Below, in pieces: positions 1 through 11,539 of a DNA stretch of 64,000 nucleotides (position 1 is its first letter; each line of letters begins with the position of its first letter). The notes under the pieces were generated by a model, which had not been told where the DNA came from, ran no database searches, and saw only the letters and a list, made by a program, of their open reading frames with translations. This DNA comes from Dermacentor variabilis (lineage: Eukaryota > Arthropoda > Arachnida > Ixodida > Ixodidae): contig NW_027460291.1 of assembly GCF_050947875.1 (NCBI RefSeq), positions 28,085,589 to 28,149,588 on the forward strand, written 5' to 3'. Made by a program: the position numbers and the translations under genes.

Positions 1-1
1 C

Positions 2-2062
2 AAGTGCGAACTGGGTGCCGAGAAGCTGACTTTTCTTGGCCATGTTGTTTCAAGTTCTGGCATTCAACCTCATCCAGACAAGGTTAAAGCTGTCGAGAAG
101 TTTACATGACCCACCACTAAGCGCCAGCTCCGCGAGTTCCTTGGCCTTGTAAATCACTACCGACGTTTCGTACCTCGGTGCGCGGCCGTTCTACACCCTC
201 TCCACCTCCTGCATGTCGACACACGAAGGTGCTGCTAGGGAGCTGCTCTGGACGGACGACGCCGAAGCGGCTTTTCAAGAGATCAAGAGACACCTCGCCG
301 ACGCCACACTTCTCGCCTACCCGCAACCGGGAGTCCCACAGTGCGTCATGGTCGACGCCTCGGATGCAGCTGTGGGAGCTGTCCTTCAACAACTCAACAA
401 AGGAGATATGGCAACCGATCGCTTTCTTTTCTCGGAAATTGACACCCACCGAGCAGCGTTACAGCACTTTCGGACGCGAGCTGTTGGCCGTCTACGCAGC
501 AATCCGGCACTTTCGTAATTACTTAGAAGGAACGGAATTCTTTGTAATGACTGATCACAAGCCTCTCACCTACGCCTTACGCTCCCTAAAACCTGATGGC
601 GGCACGCACACAGCCCGCGAGCTGCGGCAGATGTCCTACATATCGGAATTCACCACGGACATTCGCCACATAAAAGGAGTAGATAACGCTGTCACCGATG
701 CTCTGTCGCGCAGCCCAGTAAATGCCATCACTCACACGGGAATAGACCTCGCAAAAGTGGCGGCAGCTCAACGCGACGATGACGAACTGCGCCGTTTGCA
801 GGAAACATCGACGTCACTCGTCCTACAGTGGTTTCCTTTGCCCGGAGCAGGAGACATTTGTTGCGATACATCTACAAGTAGCCCTCGACCATTCGTGCCT
901 GCTTGCCTCCGTCGGGAGGTATACGCGTCGTTGCACGAGCTTTCACACCCAGGAATCCTGGCGACCCAGAAGCTGCTCACGGCACGTTTCGTATGGCCTG
1001 GCATCAACCGCGATTCCCGACAGTGGACTCGCGAGTGTCTTAGGTGTCAACGGACCAAGGTTCAGCGTCACACGGTGACACCGTTGGAGACTTTCCCAGG
1101 GCCAGATGCTCGATTCGACCACATCCATATGGACATAGTCGGACCATTGACACCTTGCCAGGGCCAAACGTACTTGCTCACTTTGGTCGACCGTTTCAAG
1201 CGGTGGGCAGAAGCTATCCCGATTCCCGGAATTACAGCCGAAACTGTTGCTCGCGCTTTTGTCAACCACTGGCTATGCCGTTTTGGTGCACCTTCCTCCA
1301 TTACAACGGACAGAGGAAGCCAGTTTGAGTCTGCGTTGTTCGCCAGTCTGACGAAACTCATCGGCGCCTCGCCCATCAGGACTACGGCCTACCACCCGAT
1401 GAGCAATGGAATGGTCGAGAGGTTTCACCGGCAGCTGAAAGCAGCACTTATGGCAAGTGAACATGACTCTTGGGTGGAAGCATTGTCTATCGTGCTCTTG
1501 GGCATACGCACAGCGTGCAAGGCAGATATCGGCTGCAGCGCTGCGGAACTTGTCTACGGCACGACGCTACGTCTGCCCGGTGATTTCTTTGCATCTGGCC
1601 AACAGCAAGCTCGCATTTCCGCCAGCGACTACGCATCTCGCCTCTGTGACATCATGAACAAGCTTCGAGCTACACCTCCGCGACAGCCCACAGAGAGGAG
1701 GACACACGTGAGCAACGAGCTTGAGTCATGTAGTCACGTCGTTCTGCGGAATGACGCTGTACGACGACCACTACGACCACTACGATGGGCCATTCAAGGT
1801 TCTCCGTCGTGGGCGGAAGACGTTCACTATCGAAATGCGGGGGCGGCGGGAAGTTGTCTCGTTGGACAGACTTAAACCTGCGTACATGGAAACTCAGTCC
1901 ATGACACCCACCTCCAACCCGTCGCCTGGAACCCATACAAAAGTGCCTCGTCCCAGGGCAGCGGTTTCCACCAGGGCGGAAGATGCAGCCACGCCTGATA
2001 CTCGTACCTACCACACGCGCAGTGGCAGACGTCTAAATGCGCCAAATCGCCTCAACCTCTAA
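2..2062 (+). pseudogene. Ty3/gypsy retrotransposon pol, 3' part (RT end, RNase H, integrase), broken
   Basis: This is the tail of a gypsy-type polyprotein entering from outside the window. The first 190 bases encode the end of the reverse transcriptase (LTFLGHVVSS, then QLREFLGLVNHYRRF). RNase H follows, with its acidic residues in MVDASD, RELLAVYAA, TDHKPLT and VTDALSRS. The integrase has an HHCC zinc finger (HELSHPG ... CLRCQR), catalytic D residues in HMDIVGP and TTDRGSQF and the E in GMVERFHRQ, then a GPY/F-like end (DGPFKVLRRG). The frame is broken by an in-frame TGA at 107-109 (the context suggests an original CGA) and by frameshifts near 190-213, near 400 and near 1775. The final stop is at 2060-2062. 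The longest open piece is 178-1875. It cannot make a full polyprotein, so it is a pseudogene of a mobile element and not a host gene. Confidence 0.93.
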
Positions 2063-2107
2063 TCACACGAGTGTTTTGTCGTGCTGGTTCCGTTCGTGTT
2101 CTCACTA

Positions 2108-2115
2108 GGGGGGAG
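2108..2115 (+). promoter_or_regulatory. Polypurine tract of the first gypsy element
   Basis: GGGGGGAG lies about 45 bases after the pol stop and directly precedes a TG that would open the 3' LTR. Ty3/gypsy elements prime plus-strand synthesis from such a tract. The position and purine run are seen; the function is inferred. Confidence 0.6.
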
Positions 2116-2300
2116 TGCTGTGGTGAACACAAATATGCCGCGGATAAGCCGCGCTGCCAGCGCGGAACAGAGCCGACCGCAGTCGACCGTAGCCAGCCGG
2201 CCGCCGAGAGAGGGCCGGCGCACAAAGAATAAAGATTAGTTGGAACCGAGACTCCAAGCCCCACGCCTCGTCTCTGCTTTCCTCGCGCGTGCCAATAAAA
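2116..2300 (+). repeat. Candidate 3' LTR of the first gypsy element
   Basis: The sequence starts TGCTGTGGTG right after the polypurine tract. It contains AATAAAG at about 2228 and CAATAAAAG at about 2292, which could be polyadenylation signals. The 5' LTR lies outside the window, so the right boundary cannot be fixed by comparison and 2300 is only an estimate. Confidence 0.45.
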
Positions 2301-2832
2301 GAAAAGTCTTGTTGGTGGCTTATTTTACCTGGTCTTTGATTGAGGAATAGGCCTTTCTGCGAATGTTTTCTATGTGCTGCTGCAAAAGCTGACTTCCTTC
2401 TGTGCCCCTTTGCCACCGTTACTCAAGTTGTGGCCAAGTGCAAAATAATGAGATAATGTGTATTTCAGTTTTTAGTACAATGTTATTTTTGTTCTGCCAT
2501 GTCTTTTTGATGTTGTTCAGTAATAATGAAAATGTCACGCATTTCATATACTTTTCTGCAGGTTTATAACTAAGCTCATGGTTTTTTTTTGGTATGGCTG
2601 TCAATCAAACAATCAGCATTTCATTCTATTTTTTACGTATTTTGCGTGTGATTGTTTTTGCCATTACCAGTGAATTTTCCCTTTCTTTAGTCGTCATGAC
2701 TATGCCATGCACGCCATCCAGTTTTGTGCAACATCTCAGCGAGAATATCAGAAGCTCTTCTAACTTTGGTATTTAGTGCATTACATGAAAACCATTTATA
2801 TGTGTATACATAAAATGGCCTTCGCGTTTTCT

Positions 2833-2894
<62 letters not shown>

Positions 2895-3294
2895 ACAGTT
2901 ATTTCACTGTCTGAACTTTTGTGTTTAGTAATCACAAACAAAAGTGAAAAATCCATGACATGTACAATTTCTGAGCGTGTATCATACCAAGTTATTCGAA
3001 AATATTCGTTTTCGGAAGCGGAAGTTAATAAAACGAGGCCAAAGAACTGTTCTGTTGGAAGTGGAATTTATATATGTTCTGGCATATGCTGGCATATTCA
3101 AAGTATGGACAAGACTGCGCGCTTGCTAACGCATAAAGAACCCACGGCGCACCACGTGCCAGTCCACAAACAATACCTGGGGTAGCGCACGCGTACCATA
3201 AAATAAAGAAAAGTACGCGCCTACGACAGACAAGAAGAGCAAAAGTAAAGGCGCGTGGGACATGGGGAAGGTTGGAGAGGGAGCGGAGCAGGTC
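2301..3294. other. Intergenic AT-rich DNA, no gene seen
   Basis: Only short unconvincing open frames occur here, some created by the AT microsatellite. No protein domain, RNA gene or element boundary is recognisable apart from the dinucleotide run annotated separately. Confidence 0.6.
2835..2890. repeat. (AT)28 microsatellite
   Basis: An uninterrupted run of 28 AT dinucleotides, read directly. Confidence 0.97.
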
Positions 3295-3299
3295 GTCAC
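3295..3299. repeat. Target site duplication, left copy (GTCAC)
   Basis: GTCAC directly precedes the 5' LTR and is repeated exactly at 7687-7691 after the 3' LTR. A 5-bp duplication is the usual size for Ty3/gypsy integrase. Confidence 0.93.
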
Positions 3300-3460
3300 T
3301 GTTACGTATCTCCTGGCGCCCCTTACAATTCCGACATCTTTAATAAAGGCTAGGCCAGTCGTGGCCGCCAGAGTTGTTCTCAAGAAATGGAGTCTGTCAC
3401 TCGCGGCTTCGTGCCGTCGCATCTTTGAAACCCTACGCAACAAACACAAACAACATAACA
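3300..3460 (+). repeat. 5' LTR, 161 bp
   Basis: Starts TGTTACGTATCTCC and ends CAACATAACA. It contains AATAAAGG near 3341, a possible polyadenylation signal. It aligns over its whole length with 7526-7686, with five substitutions. Confidence 0.95.
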
Positions 3461-3474
3461 TGGTGTCAGAAGTG
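3461..3474 (+). promoter_or_regulatory. Primer binding site, tRNA-Leu type
   Basis: TGGTGTCAGAAGTG begins at the first base after the 5' LTR. It is complementary to the 3' end of animal tRNA-Leu of the CAG/CAA type (…CTTCTGACACCA). This is where minus-strand synthesis would be primed. The match is seen; the tRNA identity is from general knowledge of tRNA ends. Confidence 0.8.
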
Positions 3475-3511
3475 TAAGCAGATCGTCCCCGCAACGCCTG
3501 AAATCAACAAA

Positions 3512-6500
3512 ATGGCCAACGTTTTCATCCAGCCCCCGGGTCACTTCGAACCTGCTGACACTCCTCAGACCGCATGGGAAGAATGGCGGGAAGCATTCAC
3601 CATATATGAACTGGTTTGTGAGTACAACACTAAGCCTAAATCAGCGCGGAAGGCATTGTTGCTTCATGTACTTGGCCCGCATGCTCGTCGCATCGCACAG
3701 ACGTTCCCTCCAGACCCTGCCGCCGGAAACGAAGACGCAGGCCCAGTGAAATACATACTTGACAAGTTTGACGAGTTATATCGCCTGTACAAGAACGTCA
3801 TACAAGCAGCGGCGTTCAACTCGATGGTACAAAAGCCAGGACAGTCAATTGACGATATTGTTAATGACCTTCGAGGACAGGCGCAGAAATGCGATTTCGG
3901 TGACAAGTGCGACAGACTCATCGGCGACCGCGTGGTGGTTGGAATCCGCGATGGAGCTCTCCGCGAACGGCTCTTTCGGGAGCGCGACCTCACTCTGGAA
4001 AAAATCGTCTCAGCGTGCAAGGCAGCGGAAATATCAAAGAAACATGTGCAAGAGATCGTAACCAGTGATCAGCAGCCACAAGTGAATGCCGTCCACACGT
4101 ATAATCGGAAACCCACGAAGACAATTGGTCGTCCACTAGATGTCAACAAACCTCAGCAGCCTCATCGCTCGTCTCAAAGGTCTAATCGTAAATGTTCTCG
4201 CTGCGGAACCTCGCACCTCCCAAAACAGTGCCAAGCTTTTGGCAAAAACTGTTACAACTGCGACAAACTTGGCCATTTCGCGCACCTGTGCAAGCAGCCA
4301 CGTCGGCAGACAGCAGCGCATCGACCGCGAGTCGGACTGCTTCATGAACATCCACAACAAGACTCGCAGGAGGAATTATACCTGGGCTGTTTGACTACGT
4401 GCAGTGTCAATGCCGACGCAGCAGACTGGAGCGAAAGTGTCAGTGTTAATGGACACGAGGTAACATTCAAGTTAGACACCGGTTCAGACGTCAACATAAT
4501 TCCAGAACATATGTTCAAGCAGTGGCCGTGCAGACCAGCAACCAAACCAACCACAGCTAAAGTGACTACGTACAGTGGCCACCAGCTTCCAATAGACAAT
4601 GAATGTGAACTGTCTTGTGCGGTAAACAACAGGGAGTGCCGTCTGAGATTTCTTCTGGTGAAGGAGCCCCTCAAGCCGATACTAAGGGCCGCTGCAAGCA
4701 CAACTCTGCACTTGCTTTCCCATGTGAAGACCCTTCAAGCAACGAGAAAGTCCACTGACACAGTGTTGCAAGAACAGTTTCAGAAAGTACTGAATGATTT
4801 CCTTGACATATTTGAAGGAATCGTCCAGCTTCCGAGACGTTATAGCATCCAGCTGCGTGAAGGTGCAGTGCCGACAGTTTGTGCTCCTCGTAGATTACCT
4901 AGTGCACTCGAGGATAAGGTCAAAGCAGAGCTGAAGCGCATGGAGAGGAATGGCGTAATCACGCGAGAGTCAGAACATAGTGAATGGGTCCATCCCATAG
5001 TGGTGATAACCAAAAAAGACGGAACTGTTCGTTTGTGCCTGGATCCACGGAACCTCAATGCAGCAATAAAAAGGCAACACTACCGCATACCAGTACCAGA
5101 AGAGCTTTTTGCAAGCCTGAATGGCTCAACAGTCTTCTCTGTCCTTGATGCCAAGAGTGCTTTCTGGCAACTGACTTTGGATCAACCAAGTTCACGGCTT
5201 TGCACATTCGCAACACCATGGGGCCGTTACCGTTTTCTTTGAGTACCATACGGGCTTGCGACAGCCCCCGAGCTGTTCCAGCAGGCCATTGACAAGGTAT
5301 TTGAAGGGCAGGTCATTGTGAAGCCGTATTTTGATGACATACTGGTTGCCTCAAGGACTCCAGAAGAACACAAAGCCCATCTCAGAACTGTTCTGACCAT
5401 AGCTAGACAAAACAACCTGAAGCTTAACAAATCAAAACTAAAGTTAGGACTTTCAGCCATAAAATATCTGGGTCACCAGCTCTCCTCAGATGGGCTATCC
5501 ACAGACCCTGACAAGGTCAGATCAATTGAGGCCATGCCACTTCCATCAAACAAGTCAGAACTGCAAAGATTCTTAGGAATGGTGACATATTTCACGAAGT
5601 TCATCCCTAATTTTTCGGCAACTACCAGTCCTCTGCGTGAGCTTCTCAAGGCAGATGTAGCGTGGCACTGGACAAGCCTGCACATAGAGAATTTCAAGCT
5701 CATCAAACAGAAGCTCACAACAGCGCCTGTGTTGCGTTATTTGACCCATCCAAGCCGATCACAATTTCAACAGATGCCAGCTCATACGGCCTGGGATCGG
5801 TTCTCTTGCAGGAAGGCAGACCAATCGCATATGCTTCTGCAGCCCTTACACCTCCCAAACAACGTTATGCTCAAATAGAGAAAGAACTTCTAGCTGTGGT
5901 GTTCGCATGCGAGCGGTTCCACTATTACACTTTTGGACGCTCTGTAACAGTGCAAACAGACCACAAACCTCTTGTTGGACTGCAGACAAAGGATCTAACA
6001 AAAATGTCACCAAGACTGCAAAGACTTTTGCTCCGGCTACAGTGCTATAGCACTAAACTAGTGTATGTACCGGGGAAACAGTAAACTGTGGCTGATGCCT
6101 TGTCAAGATCCCCAAACCCCGAATCCAAGATGGAAACTGCAGACAGTGATCCAGGACAATTGGTGTCCAGTCTGTTTCAAGCGTCGCCCACCAAGCTCTA
6201 CCAGATCCAGGAAGCAACAAGTCGGGATCCAGTATTGCAACAACTAACCAAGTACATTCAACAAGGATGGCCTGATCGCCCTAGTGATGTTCATCCTATG
6301 ACAAGACCATACTTTCACATAAGAAGTGAACTGTATATCACAGACGGCTTCATTTGCTGTGGTCAACGGCTTGTCATTCCAGCAGTTCTCCAGGCTGATG
6401 TTCTTGAGAAACTCCATCAGGCACATCGTGGCATAGTGGCTTGTAAAAGACTAGCAAGCCAGAGTGTTTATTGGCCCACACTCAACAAGGACATTGCCAC

Positions 6501-7474
6501 CCTTGTCTCAAGCTGCGACACCTGCCAATCCACCCAGAAGGCAAACCCTCAGCAACCATTGCTTGACAGAGATCTGCCAGCACGACCATGGGAAAAGTTG
6601 GCCGTTGATTTCTTTCACTGACAAGGCAATACATATATCCTTGTTGTTGACTACTTTTCAAAGTACGTTGAAGTGAAACGTATGGAAACCACTACGTCAA
6701 CTTCAGTTATTTTGGTCCTGAAGGACATCTTTTCACGGTTTGGACTCCCCAATGTGCTCATCTCTGATCAGGGACCACCGTTTCACTCGCAGGCATTCAG
6801 AGCATTCCTGCAAGAATGGGATATTGCTCATGAACCGTCATCACCCTACTACCCGAGGTCCAATGGGCAGGTCGAGAGAACAATACAGACTTAAGTCCAT
6901 GCTGATCAAGTCGCACAGCGATGGCAAAGATCTGTCTTTGGTTTTCCTCAACTATCGTGCCACCCCAACCATTGGAGCATCTTCCCCAGCAGAGTTGCTA
7001 ATGGGCAGGAAATTGAGAACGTTCATACCGACCTTGCCCCATAATCTGAAACCACACGACCCCACAAATGCACATCTGAAGCTCCTCAAACGCAGACAGT
7101 GTGCACAGCACAGATATGGAGACAACCACACTCGCATACTTGCACCTCTGAAGAAACATCAACCTGTAAGGGTGAGGCACAAGAATGACTAGAAAACAGC
7201 AGTCGTCACACAGGTTGGTCCTCAACCAAGGCGCTACACAGTGCAAACTACAAGTGGAGCAATTTATGTGCGTAACCGTGTGCACCTGAGGCCACGCACT
7301 TAGGTGGTCCGTGAAGCCACTCGTACAGCAGAAGACTACACCTTGGATGAATCGGGGCCAACAAGTGCCAACGATGCTACGCCTCACAACTATCCTGAAG
7401 AAGCAAGACATGCTTCGACATACGTGACAAGGGCTGGAAGAGCCATACGGCCACCGGCCAGATTTCAGAACTGA
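3512..7474 (+). pseudogene. gag-pol polyprotein of the complete gypsy element, broken
   Basis: The likely start is ATG 3512 (AAAATGGCC). An upstream frame opens at 3374 but lies partly in the LTR. Approximate residues: capsid-like region 1-220; two CCHC zinc knuckles near 228-260 (CSRCGTSH and CYNCDKLGHFAHLC); aspartic protease near 320 (LDTGSDVN); RT from about 470 (YRIPVPEELF, LDAKSAFW) with active-site YFDDI near 606. RNase H (STDASSYG, TDHKPLV, VADALSRS) and integrase (VDFFH, LISDQGPPF, NGQVERT) follow. Breaks: TGA 5240-5242 inside RT, frameshift near 5735, TAA 6082-6084, TGA 6619-6621 inside the integrase core, frameshift near 6885, TAG 7190-7192 and TAG near 7302. The final stop is TGA 7472-7474. 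One frame for gag and pol is seen in Ty3/gypsy lineages such as mag. Confidence 0.93.
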
Positions 7475-7514
7475 ACGTCATGAAGTGCGTGTTTTATTGT
7501 TATAATCATCACTC

Positions 7515-7525
7515 AAAAAGGAGCG
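7515..7525 (+). promoter_or_regulatory. Polypurine tract of the complete gypsy element
   Basis: AAAAAGGAGCG abuts the 3' LTR and is mostly purine. It is the expected plus-strand primer region. It ends with two bases that weaken the tract, so confidence is moderate. Confidence 0.6.
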
Positions 7526-7686
7526 TGTTATGTATCTCCTGGCGCCCCCTACAATTCCGACATCTTTAATAAAGGCTAGGCCAGTCGTGGCCGCCAGAGT
7601 TGTTCTTAAGAAATGGAGTCTATCACTCGCGGCTTCGTGCCGTCGCATCTTTGAAACCCTACGCAACAAACCCAAACAACATAACA
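7526..7686 (+). repeat. 3' LTR, 161 bp
   Basis: Starts TGTTATGTATCTCC and ends CAACATAACA. Against the 5' LTR it has C/T, T/C, C/T, G/A and A/C differences and no indel. Confidence 0.95.
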
Positions 7687-7691
7687 GTCAC
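7687..7691. repeat. Target site duplication, right copy (GTCAC)
   Basis: Exact match to 3295-3299. Confidence 0.93.
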
Positions 7692-7737
7692 CATAAAAAC
7701 AAAGAAAAAGAAAAAGCGCTAGGGTGCGGAGGTGCCG

Positions 7738-8150
7738 CGCGCGCGTGCGTCTAATTGTCGTACAAAAATCCCTCACGTGACCTGATCCTATTTGCCTAGG
7801 GACAGGATCGTTTATGGACTTTTGAGAAGGCATGATGGTGGCGCCGAGGGACGCTGTGACGTGTTCGTTCTCGGCGTGATCGTTCACCGGCTCGCGCGGA
7901 CCGCGCGTTGTTCAACGTTGCTTACGTGATCGTGCTTGCGTTGCTTGTGTGTTGGTTGTAGGTTCTGTGTTACTTGGCGGAAAGCCGCGAGTAGTGGTGA
8001 TGCGGCAGTGCGGCTTTCGCCTCGGTGACCTCTGGCAGTACAGAATCTGCGTTGTGTAACCCGTGCTTCCTTGACAATTGAAATGTCGAAGTGGCCTAGC
8101 GCCTCGGCAGCGAAGTTCTGTGAACCGCGATGCCGTGGCGTGCGTTGAAT
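7738..8150 (+). repeat. Left arm of a ~415-bp inverted repeat
   Basis: From GCGCGTGCGTCTAATTG to GAACCGCGATGCC this stretch matches the reverse complement of 22490-22913 with scattered substitutions and small indels, roughly 88% by eye. Shared landmarks in order are GTACAAAAATCCCTCACGTG, CCTAGGGACAG, CGCGCGTTGTTCAAC, TTACTTGGCGGAAAGCCGCG, CTTGACAATTGAAATGTCG and CCTCGGCAGCGAAGTTCTG. It is GC-rich and has no convincing frame. It could be an element end, a promoter/5' UTR-like module, or a dispersed repeat. Confidence 0.85.
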
Positions 8151-8214
8151 CTCCGGCCCACGCCGACGGCTGGTCGTGTCTCCCCGCAGTGGGTTCAGTA
8201 TTTGTTGGCTAAAA

Positions 8215-9345
8215 GTCGTGCAGTAGTAGTGGTGTGGCATGTCGGCTTTACGTCTCGGTGAACTCAGGGTGTCTACCAACCGGGAAAACCGGGAATTCTC
8301 AGGGATTTTGAGTAGTCTGGAAAAACTCAGGGAAAACTCAGGGAATTTGTGCTTCTATCAGGGAAAATTAGCTGTAATTTTTTGAGGAGGTCAAAAGTCG
8401 TGGTAACGCTGGCTCGAGAAACAGACAGGGATCGTAAAGAATCGTCGTCGGCTGGAGGAGTTGCCAGTGTATAGTCAACGACCGACTTTCCGGATTCCCG
8501 ATAACTCGGACGGCTTCGCGGCACCAACACGTACCCCAAAGAGTCAATGTATCATGACGTCTGAGATTTCAGACGCAAGAACTCTTCGCCATCCGATTTT
8601 CTAAACGTTTTACGTGATCGCAGGTCCGAGACGGCATTAATGAAAACCACCACCGCTGCTATTTTGATTACCTCGCCGCCTTGAACCGGTGCTCTCGCAC
8701 GCAGATCCACTGGCAGCCGTAGCCACCACTGCGGCAACGCTAGGCTTAGCTGCTTGGGCGTTCGCTATTAAGCTTCTTGTCGTTCGGTGCCGTGTTTCTT
8801 CATTTCTCCGCTGACAGCAATAATTTTGTCTTCGAAGCTCGGAAAGCACGGCGCATTGCATAATGCTCTTTCCCGAAAGTCTGTTTCGCCTCAGTACAGT
8901 CGTGTCACGCGGTGAAGCGTAACAAGCGTAGGAAGGGGCATTTGTCGCGGGACACTGTATGTATTCCTTAATTTTACACGTGTGCACCCGCCCTCACCTG
9001 TCACAGTAGGAGCACCGATATGCCTAATAAGTGCACTGACATTCATTCAGAGCTTTTTCAGACGTACATGTGTCGATTTTAGCCCTTAAGGGCAGTAACA
9101 GACGAATTTATTTTTTCGGACTGCCTGATTTTTTGGAAGTTTTCGCGGCCCCTAGGGGTTCCGAAAAATTGGACGTTGACTGTAAATTGACCAAGAGTAT
9201 TCTTCAAGTAATCCGTGGGGCGTTGGTAGACACCCTGGAACTCTGGTGGTGTGAGATCCGTATTTCTGAAGAATTCAGTGGTGCTGACAATTGAAATATT
9301 CAAGTGGCATAGCGCCTCGGCAATGCAATTTGCGAACCGGCGCTG
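8215..9345 (+). repeat. Diverged tandem copy of part of the inverted-repeat arm, split by a DNA transposon
   Basis: 8223-8264 (GTAGTAGTGGTGTGGCATG ... CTCGGTGAACT) and 9243-9345 (CTGGTGGTG ... CTGACAATTGAA ... AGCGCCTCGGCAATG ... GCGAACCGGCGCTG) together line up with 7991-8140 of the preceding copy. The join falls at the transposon insertion. The second copy is more diverged than the two inverted-repeat arms are from each other. Confidence 0.75.
8265..9237. mobile_element. Non-autonomous DNA transposon, 973 bp, hAT-like
   Basis: The ends are perfect 16-bp inverted repeats (CAGGGTGTCTACCAAC at 8265-8280 and its complement at 9222-9237). GAACT flanks both sides (8260-8264, 9238-9242). The left subterminal region is rich in CAGGGAAA/CCGGGAAA motifs. 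Near the right end is a short palindrome around TTTTTTCGGA and TCCGAAAAAT. No transposase frame is present. CAGGGTGTC ends are typical of hAT elements; the 5-bp duplication would fit the hAT groups with short duplications, but the superfamily is an inference. Confidence 0.85.
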
Positions 9346-9988
9346 TGCAGCAGCGTCGCCGTGTTCGCCCCTTTTCGGCAGCGTCATCACATCGCACATG
9401 CACCTTTACTTGACGGGACTTGTAGGCTGAGGTATTTCACGTGTTTTTCGCCACGACTTATGTAAGTAATATAATGCTTAAGGTGGTGTTTGCTCACAAC
9501 TGTTCACGCGTCCTTGAAATAGGGCAGCGCATGTTTTCAATCGTGTTCAGCGCTAGTGCACTATCCGTGACTTCATGTGATTTACTTTTATCGTGGGCTT
9601 TACGAAAATTGTCGCGTAGTGCTGTGAACATAATGGAGCTTTAGTGATGTCACATGATCTGCCAGAATTCCACGAAATGCAGAGTAGATGTTTAATATTA
9701 TTGGTACTAAGGGCGCGATAAGCACAGTGAGGTGGAGCTTAATATTGTGCCCTGTGATGTTCAGCTGCATTTCTGCCCGTTTTTCGCGCTCTTAGTTTTA
9801 GCAACGGGACGCAGGGTTCGGTGCAAAGCTGGGACGAATGAATGTGTATATGCGTCTGCAATAACTTCACCGCAACACATTTGTTACCCTGAAGATACTG
9901 CCCCGCCCGCTTTACTATAATTTCAGGTGCTCTCGAACTCTCTATTTGGCGGTATTTTTATTTTCACATGCTGAATGGTCCTACCGCA

Positions 9989-10043
<55 letters not shown>

Positions 10044-11539
10044 GGTGAAGCTTATTAATGTTGCCAAATGCTTTGACATTGTCAGATCTAGCAGTTTTAG
10101 AATGATATGGCCAATACAACAGCTCACACCTTCACTTTAACAATTCTATTAGGACTGTCAAACTAATCTTACAGCACAGAAAAACAACGTAAACACCTCA
10201 AGAGTTGATGAGCAAGTAATACTGGAAAGTACAAGTCTAGTGGCCAAGGGTGTGGTGAAGTGCTTTAAACATTCAACCAACACACCTTAAGTGCTTGAAA
10301 ATTTCTAGCATATTGATGCAGGCTGATCAGACTTACTTTTATATTGGTTGTTTTACATGAAAATAATAGTACTGCATAAGAGGACGCAAGCGACTCCTGT
10401 GCTGCTTGGTTATGCAAACCACATGGGTGCCAGAAATACCCAAACATGGTGCTTGTTTAGCATGCTGCTTGCGTCCACTAATCTAAAGCTCTCTAAAGCA
10501 GTATAAAGAGAGGCTGTAAAAATATGGCTTTGAATTTCACAACTCCAATTTTGTTTCTTCTGTACTTGTACAACCTACGGTTTCGTGACAGCATCTGCCT
10601 AGCTCATTGCCACATTTTGCAACAAAAGCAGTGATGATTCAGTCAGAGTTGCCTGTCCTAATATTACTCCAATAATTCTTTAAACATTTCATTTTTTAAG
10701 CACGAAGCATGTCATGACCAACTAGAAAATTAACCCCACGCAATAATTTACTGGCAGTGGCTAAAAAATCAGCAGTCTTCTGAAGTCAGCTTGATTTGCA
10801 GCTGCTAAAATTGGCTATTATTGAATTAGGGCAAGGAAGAAACGGCTTGAATAAACATATGTCTCATCAGAAAGTTGCGGTGGTGTGCTGCAGGCTAAGG
10901 TAGGGGAAGGAAGCCGTTTTGGCATTGCTCTACCTCTATCCCAAAAGCAGGCACCGCAGCTGAGGCGACTTCACTTGGCTTTGACAGCTTCAAATTCGCT
11001 TTCACAAGCACGTAATACTCAGTCGATGTGAGCTCAATGCACATCATCCACATTGGGGATGCAAAGACATAAGGCCAAGAGGATGCCACCTTGACGAAGC
11101 AGACACCACAGACCTCGAATTAACAAATGACACCAACTATCCCAACTGCTATACCCTCCATTCAAACCAGAAGGGCAGTACACTTACCTAGCATGGGCAA
11201 CTAGGGCCTTCAGCTAGAGTGTCAGTGCGACTCTGCCCCAAGAGGCAGCGACCATTATGCGATATAATACTTGATGTAAAGGTGGAAATGTGCCACATTC
11301 ACAAAATCGGGGTTTCAGGCTGGGAACATTTCCGTGATGCCCTTGAGTGTGCAGAATGTGAAGGTGTTGAATCGCTAGCAAAACGCATCCTTTACACACT
11401 TCAAAGAGCGACATGCTAACTAGAGCTTACTGGGCGCGTCATTTAAACATGTAGGCCTCAGTAAGCTGTAACACATTCTCGGCTATAACAGGGTGCACCA
11501 AATACTGTAATACTATTGAAAACACGCTGCTCAATTTTC
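9346..11539. other. Intergenic DNA, no gene seen
   Basis: No reliable frame, domain or RNA gene. An AT microsatellite lies at 9998-10039. Faint endonuclease-like similarity of a decayed LINE may begin near 11000 (see next entry), but I cannot support a boundary. Confidence 0.5.
9998..10039. repeat. (AT)n microsatellite
   Basis: Uninterrupted AT run of 42 bases, read directly. Confidence 0.96.

Larger units (their letters stand above)
3300..7686 (+). mobile_element. Complete Ty3/gypsy LTR retrotransposon, 4387 bp, inactive
   Basis: The element is bounded by two 161-bp LTRs that start TGTTA and end ATAACA, flanked by a perfect GTCAC duplication. Order inside: 5' LTR, primer binding site, one gag-pol frame (capsid-like region, two zinc knuckles, protease, RT, RNase H, integrase), purine-rich tract, 3' LTR. 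The LTRs differ at five positions out of 161 by eye (about 97% identity), so the insertion is fairly recent but not new. Stops and frameshifts in pol mean it is no longer autonomous. The very short LTRs and the single fused frame resemble the mag branch of Ty3/gypsy, but that assignment is inference. Confidence 0.95.

Noticed and set aside
2687..3185. Open frames with YIYIYI repeats at the AT microsatellite
   Set aside because: They are translations of (AT)n and carry no signal outside it.
8637..8987. 116-codon minus-strand frame inside the DNA transposon
   Set aside because: No transposase motifs (for example hAT dimerisation or DDE blocks) and no continuity; treated as chance in a non-autonomous element.
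9070..9294. 74-codon plus frame spanning the transposon's right end
   Set aside because: It crosses the element boundary and includes the terminal repeat, so it cannot be a conserved gene.
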